Below the pieces are notes generated by a model. That model saw nothing but the letters and a program-made list of their open reading frames with translations, made no database searches and was not told the DNA's origin. A DNA stretch of 64,000 bases from the NCBI RefSeq assembly GCF_950023065.1, contig NC_088680.1, positions 43,698,559 to 43,762,558 on the forward strand, written 5' to 3'. Within the stretch, counting starts at the first letter, position 1. Each line of letters opens with the position of its first letter. This stretch comes from Planococcus citri (lineage: Eukaryota > Arthropoda > Insecta > Hemiptera > Pseudococcidae). The translations under genes were made by a program, and so were the position numbers. Of this stretch, positions 35,099 through 47,706 are shown in pieces.

Positions 35099-37647
35099 CT
35101 ATGGGTAGGGGTAGCGTTTTAACTTTAATCTCTCAAAGATTGACTCAACAGCTTTCTGTTTATAATCAGTTTCCACCTCTCCAGAATAACCTTCACGAGG
35201 AACTGCGGCCAAATGTAGTCCATCAATGTTGTTATAATTAACGCTCAATTTTATTTCAAGTTTTGGTGTCATAGGACAAACGTAAGTTAATCCAGTTTTT
35301 GGATCATCGTTGGTTATTTTTTCCCATCCTGATAGAGTATCGTCTTTGTCGCAAAGTCTGTCAGCGTCTTGGACTGCGCTAGGATCATTATGGATTACGA
35401 TTACTGCGATAGATTTTATATTCCACGCTTCGAACTTGATAATTCGGTAAATTATTTTTGGAATTTCCACGACACGATCGCGTTTAGCATCTGGTAAATA
35501 CATTTTCCGAGAGCCGCCAGGTGCCATCATTTCCAATACTCCATATACACCGAAAAGAACTTCGCGATTGTTATGAACTAGTTTCTACAAATGGATGAAA
35601 TATCATAATTATATGAGCGTTTATTCATCATTAAACTATTCATCCGGGGTGTTTTACCTTAATAATTGTTGCTACGAAAAGATCGACTGCTCTCAAATTT
35701 CCATCTGCGATGCTTTTCCAAACTGGGATCAAGTTGATATGCGAGCAACTGGCAAGCCTGGCTGAGCGTGATGTGAAATACCACAGTGGGAGTATTTGCG
35801 ATGGCGTTAAACATCCGTAAGGGTGTCCACATGACAGATCAGGTTTTCCTCGTAATAAGGACGGAGGTACTAGAATGTCTTTCAAACATTTTTTCTGATT
35901 TTTCTGAATTACAAAAAATAATATTTGTCAAGATATAATAGGTATAAGACTCTGATGAAAGAAATGTATCAGTAGTTATTCACATAAGCATCCCTCATCA
36001 TCTAACAAGGAAATAACTTGCAGATCTCTCTTTTGAAAGTTCAATTGATTCTGCAAAAAATCATAGTTTAATGACCCCAACAAGACATTGGAAAAGTTTC
36101 AAATTCTCAAGTCATTCAATGTTTAATCACACTACTGCTGACACTTCAAAGATGGGAAATTGTGAACATATTTTTTGATACCTACAGTTCTTTTTTTGGG
36201 GGGGGGGGGGGTTGAGGTAGCATACCTTTTTTTTTGAAGGGTGTTTATAATTAGAAGATTATTACACTCGTAGTGTGGGGTGGGGGTTTTAGATTTGATT
36301 TGCGAGGTTGTTTTTTTTTATTAGGGCGATGAATTTTTGAATTTTGGAGGGTTCGTTAGGGATAGTGGAGGAGTTTTCTATTATTTGTAGTAAAAGTCTG
36401 TATTGTTTCAAGAGAGGGAAAATAATACATAAATCATGTATTATGTTGAACGGATGTGGGTAAATTAGTTGCTCAATTCTAAATTCTTAATAAGCAGATA
36501 TACATAGGTACCTAATCACAAAATTATATTGAAGTGGTTTCCTAGTAAGCAGCACATGCACAAGTATACACAATACACATAGTTACCTTTGAGTATAAAT
36601 CTTCATCGTCAAGGGGGTAATTTCCGCATTTATCTATTAAATTTACAAGTTTGACACCATATTTGTCAAATACCACGTGTTTATTGTTTTTTGAGCATTT
36701 TATAGACAGTACATCTACCCAATAGAACCCCTACAACAGTACCATTAACAAAAAAAAAAAAAAATGAAAAAATTGATTATAAAACATCTCGAAAATATTT
36801 GATGTTTTTTAATTTGTTAATTCTAATAATGTAATCAAATTCAGTTTACCAGAGTCGGATATCCATTGGTGAAATTGAACATAATGACGTAGTTATCAAC
36901 GTATCTAATTACAAATTCAGAATCAGATGTGCCGTTAAATATTGTACGATTGTCAATTTTATACGGGAGCTTTTTTGTATTTACCTGCGTAAAAATGATT
37001 ATAATGTAAGGATGAAAACGTGATGTAGAAGTTGTAAAAAAAGCATCTCACCGTTTTATAATAACGATAATGACGTCTATTGTACTCCCAAATTTTGGTC
37101 TCGTTTCCAAAAAAGTAAAGCTGAAAAAATACAATATTGCAGTGAGAATATGATTCATAAATGAGGTGAATAGGTAAAAAAAACACACGAGTTATCAACC
37201 TCATATCCGATTTTGTACTCTCCCTCAATTGGATTAAAAATCATCGCGGGCTCGTACGACTTCTCACAAAAATCAAGATCATTGCCTGTCACGGATTGAT
37301 TTCTCCATATTAACCGCGAGAATACACTTCGTTTGGTCAGAGAGATATCTTCGTTGAATTTCTGTTCAAGAGGGCTGGAAGCAGGGCATCCGGCTAAGTA
37401 TTCGTATTCCTGATCAAATAATTTTTTACTGCTATTCTTGTGCCAAGCGTCTTCAAGGGTCCAAGTACACAGATTGAAAAGTAATGCTGTAAAAGTAAAT
37501 ATGAACGAATTTCGAACTGAGATGATCTGATGAATAGCCTACTACTGAATTTGTTGAAATCGTTTATTTATCAATCAAATCGTCACCTTGTTTTGATCGC
37601 ACTTCGGTTACGAAAATACACAAAATGGAGAAAATCAGTGAATTCAT
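35099..37647 (-). CDS. NUC-G: secreted nuclease-fold protein, type II alpha
   Basis: Exons: 37647-37587, 37486-37200, 37120-37052, 36984-36850, 36730-36587, 35903-35658, 35584-35099. Predicted 475 residues and open. It is the intact sister of NUC-E, identical or nearly so over long stretches of exons 6 and 7 (CGHPYGCLTPSQ; WEKITNDDPKTGLTYVC). Exon 2 has LAGCPASS and DLDFCEKS and so shows what NUC-E has lost. The intron between exons 6 and 5 contains G-runs (near 36197 and 36275). Confidence 0.84.
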
Positions 37648-39247
37648 TTTTTCAAACATGAATCATTTACACTTAGTTGAAAACCGTACAAGAATACGTA
37701 CAAACTTCCACAATTTGGTTACATATTTTACTAATAAATCTAATTTTTAAATCTAGTTTCTGGTTACTTCCTACTCGGCTACTTTTAATTTAAAGTCCAT
37801 CTGAAAAAGTAATTAGGTACCGAATATTAGCATTGAAAATGATTCGCCTAATGTAAGACATGTGATTCAAAAAATCCAATAAACCCCAAGCTAAACAAAT
37901 TGCTTACATGTCAATGAGATTGCGAAATTCGGTTTTCATTTCTCTCTCTCTTTTTTTAACCCGATATCGATATTACCATCTTTATCGGGGATTACGAAAC
38001 GTGAATATTGAAAATGATTCGCTTCATTTGAGGTAAATGATGCAATATGGAAAAATTAAAATGATATTGTAAAGACAACCTTGATTAAAAATAGTAGTTC
38101 TGAAAGTAAAATAAATAGATTGGTTCTGATAGTCATTTTTTAAGACTGGAAAAAGTTGGCATACAAGTAATAATCAATAAGATATTTACACGAGAACTAC
38201 AATGTCTTATTTCAGCAACTGTGATTGCCCTGAATTTTGGCTCGCTGAAAGAACACGTCACTTCAACCTCAGAATCGAATTTTCTAGTTGCCGAAGTTCA
38301 TTCTTTAAATTTTGTCAAATTTTTTAAATAAAAAGTCAAAAATATCCTATTTCTACAGGTCGAAAAAATACTTACTTACAAAATTATGAAAAATGTACGT
38401 AATTCGAAAATGACCTTGAAAAGTATATGATGACCCGCTCTGACAAAATCAACCATTTCGACAAAATTTCAAAAATTGTTTTTTTTTTTCAAAAATCTGA
38501 TCTTTTAATTCTTAAAATTCATTTTAAACGTCATTAATTTGGAACTTTTTTTCGTCCGAATGGTCGATTTTGTCACAGCGGGTTACATACATATGAAACC
38601 CTGCGAAATTATTAAAAATACTTGCACGAAATGATTGTTCTGTGCGAAGTGAAAGAAATTAAGTAAACTTTCATTTTCTAAAAAACTTGACCTTACCAAC
38701 TCGATATAAAATCTCACATGACGGGTGTAATAATCAAGTAATTACAATCACCCCAAGAAAAAAAATTATGTGAAGTAAGATCGAAATTCGAATAAATTGA
38801 AGAAAAAAAAGATTTTTTGTTCTCACAAAACTATAAATTTTCAATTGCTTTCGCCTAAGTTGACTCGAGCAAAAATCGACAATTTTCCAAGAATTGACCA
38901 GCAAAATGTTTTTTACTACCATACCTTTTTTTTGAATTCAGTTTTCAAGATCGAAAATTGAAGAAGAGCGTAAAACAAAACAATAAAAGAAAAAAGTGCG
39001 AATTTTTTATTTTAAATTTCACATTGTACTAAAACTTTTCTCTTAAAGGCAAACTATATTGATTGGAATAGAATTTTTAAAGGTTGGAAAATAATATATT
39101 CAATCGTGTGTAATTTTATTAGACACCTTCTCTTATAGGTACCTAATTCTAAAAAAAAAAAAGTGGAAATCTTGAACCTAACTATGAAAAAAAAGTGGAA
39201 TAGGTAAATATAAAAATAAGACCAAAGATTTTTATCAAGTTTTTATT
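37648..39247. other. G-H spacer
   Basis: No gene. Contains the type II upstream block (about 37690-37719) and the small MITE listed separately. Otherwise paralogous to the E-F spacer. Confidence 0.65.
38433..38584. mobile_element. 152-bp MITE in the G-H spacer
   Basis: The terminal inverted repeats of about 25 bp share ACCCGCT, then TGACAAAATC, then ACCATT, with two mismatches. The paralogous E-F spacer lacks the segment, so the insertion is later than the duplication. The target duplication is not clear, and the family is unknown. Confidence 0.75.
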
Positions 39248-41659
39248 TCACTTGGGATACTCTTTTAAAAATTTTTTAAAGTTATAATTGATAGATTTCC
39301 GTTGATCCTCAAATTCCGAACAGTACCACTCCTGAGAATACGGCATCCGGTGAGGAACTTTGGCCAAATTCAGTTTATCTATGCCGCAACAATTGACGTC
39401 TAATTTTTTTTCAAGATCTGCGGTCATCGGACAAATGTAAGTTAATCCAGTTTTTGGATCATCGTTGATTATTTTATCCCATGTGTGAATAAGAGTATCG
39501 TTTTTGTCGCAAAGTCTGTCAGTATCTCGGACACCGCTAGGATCATTATGGATTACGATTACTGCAATATGATTACTACAAGTATGAAACCCTACGAATC
39601 TAATAATTCGATAAATTATTTTTGGAATCTCGACGACACGATCCTCTTTATTATCCGATAAGTACATTTTTCGCGAGCCGCCCGGTACCATCATTTTCAA
39701 TACTCCATGTACACCGAAAGTGACTTCGTCAACTATTTCCTGCGAGTGAAAAAAACATATCTACGTAAATGTTCATTCACCACTGAACATTATTCCATCC
39801 GTGGTCTTTTACCTTAACAATTGCTGCCACGAAAAAATCAACTCTCCTCAAATTTCCAGCTGCGATGCTTTTCCAAATTGGTATCACGTTTGAATACGAA
39901 CAACTGGCAAGCTTGGCTGAGCTTGAGGCAAAATACCACAGTGGAATTATCTGCGATTGTGTTAAACATCCGTAAGGCTGCCCGCATGACAAATCAGGGT
40001 TTCCTTTAAGCGAGGACGACGGTACTAAAATGTCTTTCAAACACTTTTTCTGATTTTTCTGAAATATAAAAGACGTTGTAAAAATATAAAATCATTCCTT
40101 GATTTTTTGCCAGCTGTGATAAACCAGACTGAATATCTTCAAGTCTAGTTCACTGCATTAGAAGTGTCGCGATTTTGTAGTAACTACACCATCTTAAAGA
40201 GGTCCTAATCTCGAAATTGATTGGAGTGGTTTCTTATGTAGTAAGCAGCACAAGTACATACCCTTGAGTATAATTCATCACCAGGTCGGTAATTTTTGCA
40301 TTCATCGTTCAAATTGTAAAGGTGGTAGAGATCGTCAAATTTTGCATGCTTGTTGTGTTTTGAGCATTTTATAGACAGTATATTTATCCAATAAAAACTC
40401 TACAACAATGCAGATAAAGAATCAAAAAATTACATTATGTACATGTTTTGTATGTACCAGTTTATTATTTCAAGTAGGTAGGGTACTTAATAATCAAATC
40501 CACATTACCAGAGTCGGATATCCATTGGTGAAATTAAACATAATGTCGTAGTCATCTTCGTACCTAATTACAAATTCAGAGGTACCATTGAATATTGTTT
40601 GATGCTCAATTTCATACGGGAGCTTTTTTGTATTTACCTAGGCAGTTAATACGTGAAAATGATTGTAAGCGATAGGCATAAAAAATACGTTACGAAACAC
40701 TTTACTGGGTCTCAAATTCCTTTCTCTCATTATAGTTAAAGCATTCAAAATAGAATTTAGAATCTACCTAAATAGTAAATACTGTACATATGTTAATATC
40801 GAAATGTACTCTAGTGTGGTATGTAGGTATGGAAACATTTTCCACCATTTTGAGGAACAGCGTGTACCAAAGCCATGGGACGATTTCGACATGGAATATA
40901 TGTACATAGACATCAAGTCAGGTCCCTTATTGTTATAAAGTGTTATTTTTCCGCTTTTTCCTTTTTTCCTTTTTTTTTTTCATTCCTCCAAACTCAAATA
41001 TTATAAGATAGGTATAGTGTCTCACCGTTCTATAATAATAATAATCATTTTTTGTGCTGCTGTACTGATATATGGTCTCGTTTGTGAAAACATACAGCTG
41101 AAAAATAAAAAATTTCAGTGAGAATACGATTTATAAGTGAGAGGAGTGGGTGAAAAATGCACGAGTAAATCACCTCATATCCGATTTTATACTCTCCTGT
41201 AAGTGAATTATAAATCATCGCAGGTTCGTGGGACTTCTCACAAAAATCAAGATCACTATCTGTCAGCGATTGATTTCTCCACAAAATTAACCGCGAGAAT
41301 ACGCTTTGTTTTGTCAACGAGACATCTTTGTTGAATTGCTGCTCTAGAGGGCTGGAAGCAGGGCATGCGGCAATATATTTGTATTTACGACTATATTGGC
41401 TGGCGGTATTATTGTGCCAAACGTCTTCAATGCCCGCCTGATAGTCATCAATGGCTAAACTAAAAAGTAATGCTGTAAAAAATGTAAAAATACAGGCAAA
41501 TGTGAAAAAATCGAACGAATCTCGAAGTTTTGAGGAATATCACCGAATTGTTTGAAATCATACGATGGTATTTCATTATTTATCAATGAAGTAGTCACCT
41601 TTTTTTGATCGCACTTCGGTTACAAAAAAACACACAATTGAAAAAATCAGTGGATTCAT
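39248..41659 (-). CDS. NUC-H: secreted nuclease-fold protein, type II beta
   Basis: Exons: 41659-41599, 41472-41174, 41097-41026, 40637-40509, 40399-40262, 40058-39813, 39739-39248. Predicted 478 residues and open. Sister of NUC-F. Two family-invariant sites differ: CLTP is CLTQ in exon 6, and exon 5 ends AGG at a donor placed one base differently from its sisters (GGTATGT context). TGA is followed at once by AATAAA. The signal peptide is MNPLIFSIVCFFVTEVRSKK. Confidence 0.83.
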
Positions 41660-42686
41660 CTTGTCGAATGATGGATAATTTACCTATCTAGTAAAAATTC
41701 AAACGGTACACAAATACCGTATAAATTTCCACAAATTGGCTACATGTTCTATATTACTTCTGAATGTAGTTTCTATTTCACTTCCTTTTCGGATCCTTTT
41801 GATTTGGAGGGAGTGAGAGAAAATTATCAAATATTTGTAGGTACCTACTTAACTAAAAAGGTTCGCTTAATCTGCAACATGTGATCAACATGTGATCTGA
41901 GAAATTCAATAAACTCCAAGCCAATCAGATTGCTTACATTTCAAGGTAATTGCGAAATTTAGTTTTTATTTTCCTTCCTTTTTTAATTTAAAAGCTATCT
42001 TCAGTGGGTCATGATACGTGAATATGCAGAATAGGTAATTCGATTGATTTGAAGCAAGTGACCCCAAAAAAAAAACGAAATGAAAACCGAAGTTGGTAAA
42101 AATGAGTGACACTGGAATTTCTCTTCAAAGGAGAAACTAGATTTATTGCAGTAGGTAGACATTGTATTTAAGGTTGGCAAACCACTCAAAAACACATAGG
42201 TATAAACTTCTTACATTTAATCATTTTGGTTGCTAAATCTAGTTTTTATTTTACTTCCGTCTTAAGTTTTTTCAATTCAAGACAAGTAGGTATCTTCAGA
42301 AAGTATTACGAAATGTCAATATTGAGAACCACTCGCTTAATATGAATCAAAATATTGGTGTAATGGCCTGATAATGATCAGCGCTCAATTTATAAGCTTG
42401 AAAGTTTCTTGAGAATTTTAGCTCAACCGAACAAAGATCAGCGAATGATGTTACAATATTAAGACTGGAAATCAGAAGTGACATTCAAGATTTCAAAATG
42501 CATCATCTCAAATACTTATAGGTTTTCACATGTTCTTTTTGGAAAATTAAAGCGTTTTTTTAATTGAAAAGAGTGATAGGGTCGCTGCAATCTTGAAAAG
42601 TACTCGTATAGATGTGAAAATTTTCACAATTCTTCAAAATATACAAAATTCGCTCTGTGCGAAAATTTGAAAAAAAATTAACGTTT

Positions 42687-42829
42687 AAGAAGTCACTATC
42701 CCTCCTTGATCATTGATAGTGAAGTTGTACATCTTGAAAATTGCTTGAGCAGAATTCGTTGTTTCCAATCATAATATTTCATGATGTTGAACTACACTAT
42801 CAATGATCGAGGAGGGATAGTGACTTCTT
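42687..42829. repeat. 47-bp inverted repeat (hairpin)
   Basis: The arms 42687-42733 and 42783-42829 are near-perfect reverse complements (for example 'gaagtcactatccctcct' against 'ggagggatagtgacttc'), with a 49-base loop. The right arm is also the start of a direct repeat. Confidence 0.85.
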
Positions 42830-43378
42830 CATGAATGCTTCAACATTATGAAATGCCAGAGACAGCTGCAATTTGACAGTGTAAAGCTTTTCAAAGTGGT
42901 AGATAAGCCTATTTCGATACTTCTGCAGAAAAACAATCCTACCACCTAACCTTTTGCGGGATGTAACTATTTGTTGACAAATATCGAGAAAGAATATAAA
43001 CTTCAGCAGGAATTTCTCAAAACATTCAAAAGTTCAGAGTTGTGGTTGAACAACAGTTGAAAGCTTTTTACTGAATCTCAAATCCCCTGAATCCTGTAGT
43101 CATAAGCTAGACACAATCTCATGATTGTAAACGACGACTTCTGCTCGTGCAATTTTCATGATGTAGAACTACATTATCTATGATCGAGAAGGGATAGTGA
43201 CTTCTTCATGAATGCTTGAACATTATGAAATGCCAAGGAGTGCTGCAATTTGACTGTGTAAAGCTTTTCAAAGTGGTTGATAAACCTATTTCGATATTTC
43301 TGCAGAAAAACAATTGTACTGCTAACCTTTGTAGGATGTAACTATTTGGTGACAAATATCGAGAAAGAATATCCACGG
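42779..43378. repeat. Direct repeat, two units about 378 bases apart
   Basis: About 42779-43000 and 43158-43378 match closely (shared 'gtgacttcttcatgaatgct', 'gtaaagcttttcaaagtgg', 'acaaatatcgagaaagaata'). No ORF. Origin unknown. Confidence 0.8.
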
Positions 43379-44032
43379 AGTGATAAACAGATTTGATGGG
43401 TGGATTGTAGATTATCTGAACTTATGTGCTGTTAAAAGCATCTGTGTTCCTTTCAATTCTTGTTTCTGTCATTTCAAGCCTACTTGATAATATTTCCCAT
43501 ATTATGTACTTTGCGTATTCATGCTCTGTTTTTTCGGGTTTTTATCGAGACAAGCGAATCAAATTTTCAAAAAATCGCTCTGGTCCACCATTTTCACACC
43601 TTTCATGATTTCATTTTGTGAAGGGTGTACCATCAATATGTTTATCCAAAAATGGAGCATGGGTCCAATTTTTTTATCCCAACTTTTTTGAAAATTTGCC
43701 CCCCAAAAAGGGGTGGGGTGTTCTTTGGGGATATGCTTTCACTCATTCAGTACACCTAATGATACTATATCATTCAGTTCCATGATTGACCTCATTGGGG
43801 TTTTTGCTTTCTCGGTTTTCAAGGAAAATTAAATAAATCCGTACGGCTTTTACGAGACGGCTTTAAGGGGCTGGGGGGCAAACTGTGGGTTAAAGTGATG
43901 CTTGTGATGATCTAATTCAGGAAATTGAAAGCATTTTCACACAACATCTCAGGATTAGCCTGGGTCTTTAAGGGTTAAGTCAAAAGTTAGAAGATCGAAT
44001 GTAAGAATATTATAAGATAAATGGTGTCTCAC

Positions 44033-44663
44033 CGTTTTATAATTATAATAATCATGTTTTGTGCTGTACCGACGTTCGGTCTCGTTTATAAAAAAATATA
44101 GCTGAAAAAATACAATAATACTTCAGTGAGATGAGAATATGACTTAAAAGTGAGAGGAGTAGGTAAAAAACGCATGAATAATCAACCTCATATCCTATTT
44201 TATGCTCTCCCGTAAGTGAATTATAAATCATCGCAGGTTCGTGCGACTTCTCGCAAAAATCAAGATCACTATCTGTCAGCGATTGATTTCTCCACAAAAT
44301 TAACCGCGAGAATACGCTTTGTTTGGTCAACGAGACATCTTTGTTGAATTGCTCCTCTAGAGGGCTGAAAGCAGGGCACGCGGCTAAATATTTTTCAGGT
44401 GTGATAATACTATACTTAATATAATCGTGCCATGCGTCTTCAATGCCCCCCTGATAGTGTGGATTGCCTAAATTAATAAGTAAAGCTGTAAAAATAAAGG
44501 CAAATGTGAAAAAATGAACTAATCTCGAAGTTTGATGAATATTACCGAATTGTTTTTGAAAGCATACGATGGTATTTTCTTATTTATCAATGAAGTAGTC
44601 ACCTTTTTTTGATTGCACTTCGGTTACAAAAAAACACACAATTGATAAAATCAGCGGATTCAT
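44033..44663 (-). pseudogene. NUC 5' fragment between H and I (exons 1-3 only)
   Basis: Exons 44663-44603 (MNPLILSIVCFFVTEVQSKK), 44485-44187 and 44101-44033 are open and properly spliced on paper, and closely resemble F and H. Homology stops about 50 bases past exon 3, at 43980. Exons 4-7, including the whole NUC region, are absent, and unrelated DNA follows. It could at most encode a secreted peptide of about 143 residues without the nuclease fold. Confidence 0.85.
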
Positions 44664-45963
44664 CTTTTCGAGGATGAATAATGTACCTATCCTGTAAAAA
44701 TTCAAACCGGAGGTACACAACTTGGTAAGTATAAAACTTCCACAAATTATCTACATGTTCATTATCGTTTCTATGTATTTTACTTCCTTCTCGGCTCCTA
44801 TATTAATTTAGAGGCAATTGGAGAAAGTATTATCAAATATTCTGCTTCTTTTTTTTAATTTAAAAGTTATCTTGAGTGGGTATTATGAAACATGAACATT
44901 GAAAATGATCCACTGTACAAGCAATAATGCTGGCTATAGTTCAACTCATCCATGCAGTTACAATAGAACTTGAAAAATTAAAGTGACTTATTTTTACTAT
45001 GAAATTTATCTGTTAACAAATCAAATTATTTATAGAAACGTAAGGGAGGGTCAGGTTCCACATTTTCATCGTGGAAGGGAGCGGGGGCAAGATAAAAAAC
45101 GATAAATGTAGTGCTTTTCTGATGAAGATGAATCAAATCCAAGGTTCAATTTTTTTTTTGAATAAAAAGTATAAATATATTCATGTTTTTCTTTTTTTTT
45201 TGAGGAAGATAACAAGTTCCACTTTTTAATCAATTAGGGGGGGGGGGGGTCAAAAAGTGTATTTTACAGTACATATTTTTAATGAAAATGGACTAAAATC
45301 TAAGCATTAGACGGCATAAAAACGTAAAAATTTGAGTTTTCTCTTTTTTTTAACGTGAGGTCTATCTTGAATGGGCATTTCAAAACGTGAATATCAAAAA
45401 TGATTCGCTTCATTCAAGGAAAGTGAAGTGATTCAGAAAAATTGAAATTTATGAAGCATCAACATGATAATAATTTTTAATGGTATTGTAAAGACAAAAT
45501 TAATAATAATAGTAAGTAGCTCTGAAATTTCTCTCCAAACGATATAGCCTAGATTGATTCTGATAGTCATAGTGATTTTTTAAAACAGGAAATACAAGTA
45601 CCTATAATCAATAAAATACTTGTATTCGCAAGAGAACATTCACAATCTAACAACTCTGATTGCGATGAAATTTGGGTCATTGAATTTGAAGGAGCCTGTC
45701 TCCTAAACCACAGAACCAAATTTCCAGCTGCTAAAATTTATTCTTCAATAAATTCCGTTTTCCCAACGTCGGACATTTAGTTTTCTGCGAATGCGAATTC
45801 AATTTTATCATATGATAATGTTCACCAGGAACTTCGCCCTTCGGCCAATGTGTGGTCATGTATGTATGGTGTAGGTACTAGGTAGGTACTTAATGATGGC
45901 CGCTTAACTTTTTTTTTTCAAGTTTTTGAGATTGCAAGATATTAAAATGTCAAATCAATTCAT
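44664..45963. other. 5'-fragment to I spacer
   Basis: No gene. Degenerate family upstream sequence, several homopolymer runs (C/G run near 45237) and short ORFs of no note. Confidence 0.55.
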
Positions 45964-47706
45964 TTAAAAAGTCTTTATTTTATTTGGGGTGGTAGATACT
46001 TGTTTCAACTTTATTCTCTCAAAGATTGAATTGATAATGCCCTGTTTATAATCAAAATACACCTCGTTAGAATAACCTTCACGAGGAACTGCGGCCATAT
46101 TTAGATCATCTGTATCGTAAACATTAAGGCTCAATTTAATTTCAAGTTTTGGTGTCATGCGACAAACGTAAGTTAATCCAGTTTTTGGATCATCGTTAAT
46201 TATTTTATCCCATCCTGGTAGAGTATCGTTTTTGTCGCAAAGTCTGTCAGCATCCCGGACTGCGCTAGGATCATTATGGATTACGATTACTGCGATGAAT
46301 TTTCTTTCCCACGCTTCAAATTTGATAAGTCGGTAAATTATTTTTGGAATTTCCACTACACGATCGTGTTTAGCATCCGATAAATACATTTTTCGAGGGC
46401 CGTCCGGTACCACCATTTTTAAAACTCCATTTACACCAAAAATAACATCACTACCATCTGTTTTCTGCAAATGAATAAAATGTGTGAATGTTCATTCGCA
46501 CTCAGACAGTTCCATCCATGGTGTTTTACCTTAATAATTGTAGCAACGAGAAGATCAACTGCTTTCAAATTTCCATCTGCGATGCTTTTCCAAACTGGGA
46601 TCAAGTTAATATGCGAGCAACTAGCAAGCCTGGCTGAGCTCGAGTCAAAATACCACAGTGGAAGTATCTGCGATGGCGTTAAACATCCGTAAGGTTGCCC
46701 ACATGACAGGTCAGGTTTTCCTTCAAATAAGGACGAATGTACTAGAATGTCTTTCAAACATTTTTCCTGATTTTCCTGAATTACAAACAACATATTACAT
46801 ATGTAGTTGAAATATAACGTACTTTCTGATGAAAAAAATGTATCGTATCTTATCGACGTATAGCCCTCATCATCTAACAAGAAAATCACTCCCAGTCTCG
46901 GCGTTTGAATTTTGAAAAATTCTTGGATATTCGAGAACACCATGTCAGAAATGGAGTTGAAGTCTCCTACGCGAGGAAAGTTTCAAATCATGGGTATGTG
47001 TTTTGCTTTCAACTTGAGAAATTTGGAAATGAATGCCAATTATGGAGACTCTCAGTTTAAAAGTTGAAATTTTGATAACTAACGAATCAGCTAGTAGCCT
47101 TTCGAATCCAATGTTTTCACGAACAATTTCAACTAAATCCAAAACGACTACATCTTCAGAACTTTTCAGTCCCCCCCGCCCCTCGATCCTCTCTTCGAAA
47201 TTTTAATTTCAATTAAGCATGCAAAAAATCATAGTTTAATGGCCCCAACAAGACGTAGGAAAAATTTCAAACTCTCAAACCATTCAATGTTTAACCGCGC
47301 CTCCAGTGAGAATTCAAAGATGGAAAACTGTGAACATTTTTGATAAGTTTCAACTTTTTGGGGGTTCAGGTTACTTTTTGATATCCCTTACGTAAATCTA
47401 AACTATAGTTGTTCAATTATAAATTTTTAAGATGGTGTAATCACAAAATTGCTGTGGTTTCCTAATAAGCAGCACATGCGCAAGTACACATACCTTCGAG
47501 TACAAATCTTCATCAGCAAATGGATAATTTCTGCATTCATCTTTTAAATTTATAATTTTGACAGGATATTGTCGAAATACCATATACTTATTGGTTTTTG
47601 AGCACCTTATGGGTATTCCATTCATCCAGTGAGTCGAGTCGTCACCTGGTTTTGATCGCACTTCGGTTACGAAAGCACACAGAATAGATAAAATAAACGA
47701 ATTCAT
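45964..47706 (-). CDS. NUC-I: short secreted nuclease-fold protein with exon 1 fused to exon 5
   Basis: Three exons: 47706-47494, 46775-46530, 46464-45964. Predicted 319 residues. The first exon encodes the signal peptide (MNSFILSILCAFVTEVRSK), then runs through the old intron 1 start (the donor GTGACG is now coding) into the exon 5 sequence (GIPIRCSK..), ending NYPFADEDLYSK at the normal exon 5 donor. Exons 2-4 are deleted and the junction is in frame. The NUC-like exons are intact, with CGQPYGCLTPSQ, and its alpha-type exon 7 ends in a Lys-rich tail with AATAAA inside the last codons. The open frame suggests it may still be expressed as a minimal signal-peptide-plus-NUC form. Confidence 0.82.

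Larger units (their letters stand above)
34784..42120. repeat. Duplicated two-gene unit, copy 2 (NUC-G plus NUC-H)
   Basis: Partner of 27436-34782. The right edge is approximate: similarity between the F and H upstream regions fades near 42120. Confidence 0.78.
41660..43979. other. H to 5'-fragment spacer
   Basis: No gene. The left part is the H upstream region (TATA-like block about 41711-41740). The middle carries the hairpin and direct repeats listed separately. About 43380-43979 shows nothing I recognise. The array homology returns abruptly at about 43980. Confidence 0.6.
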
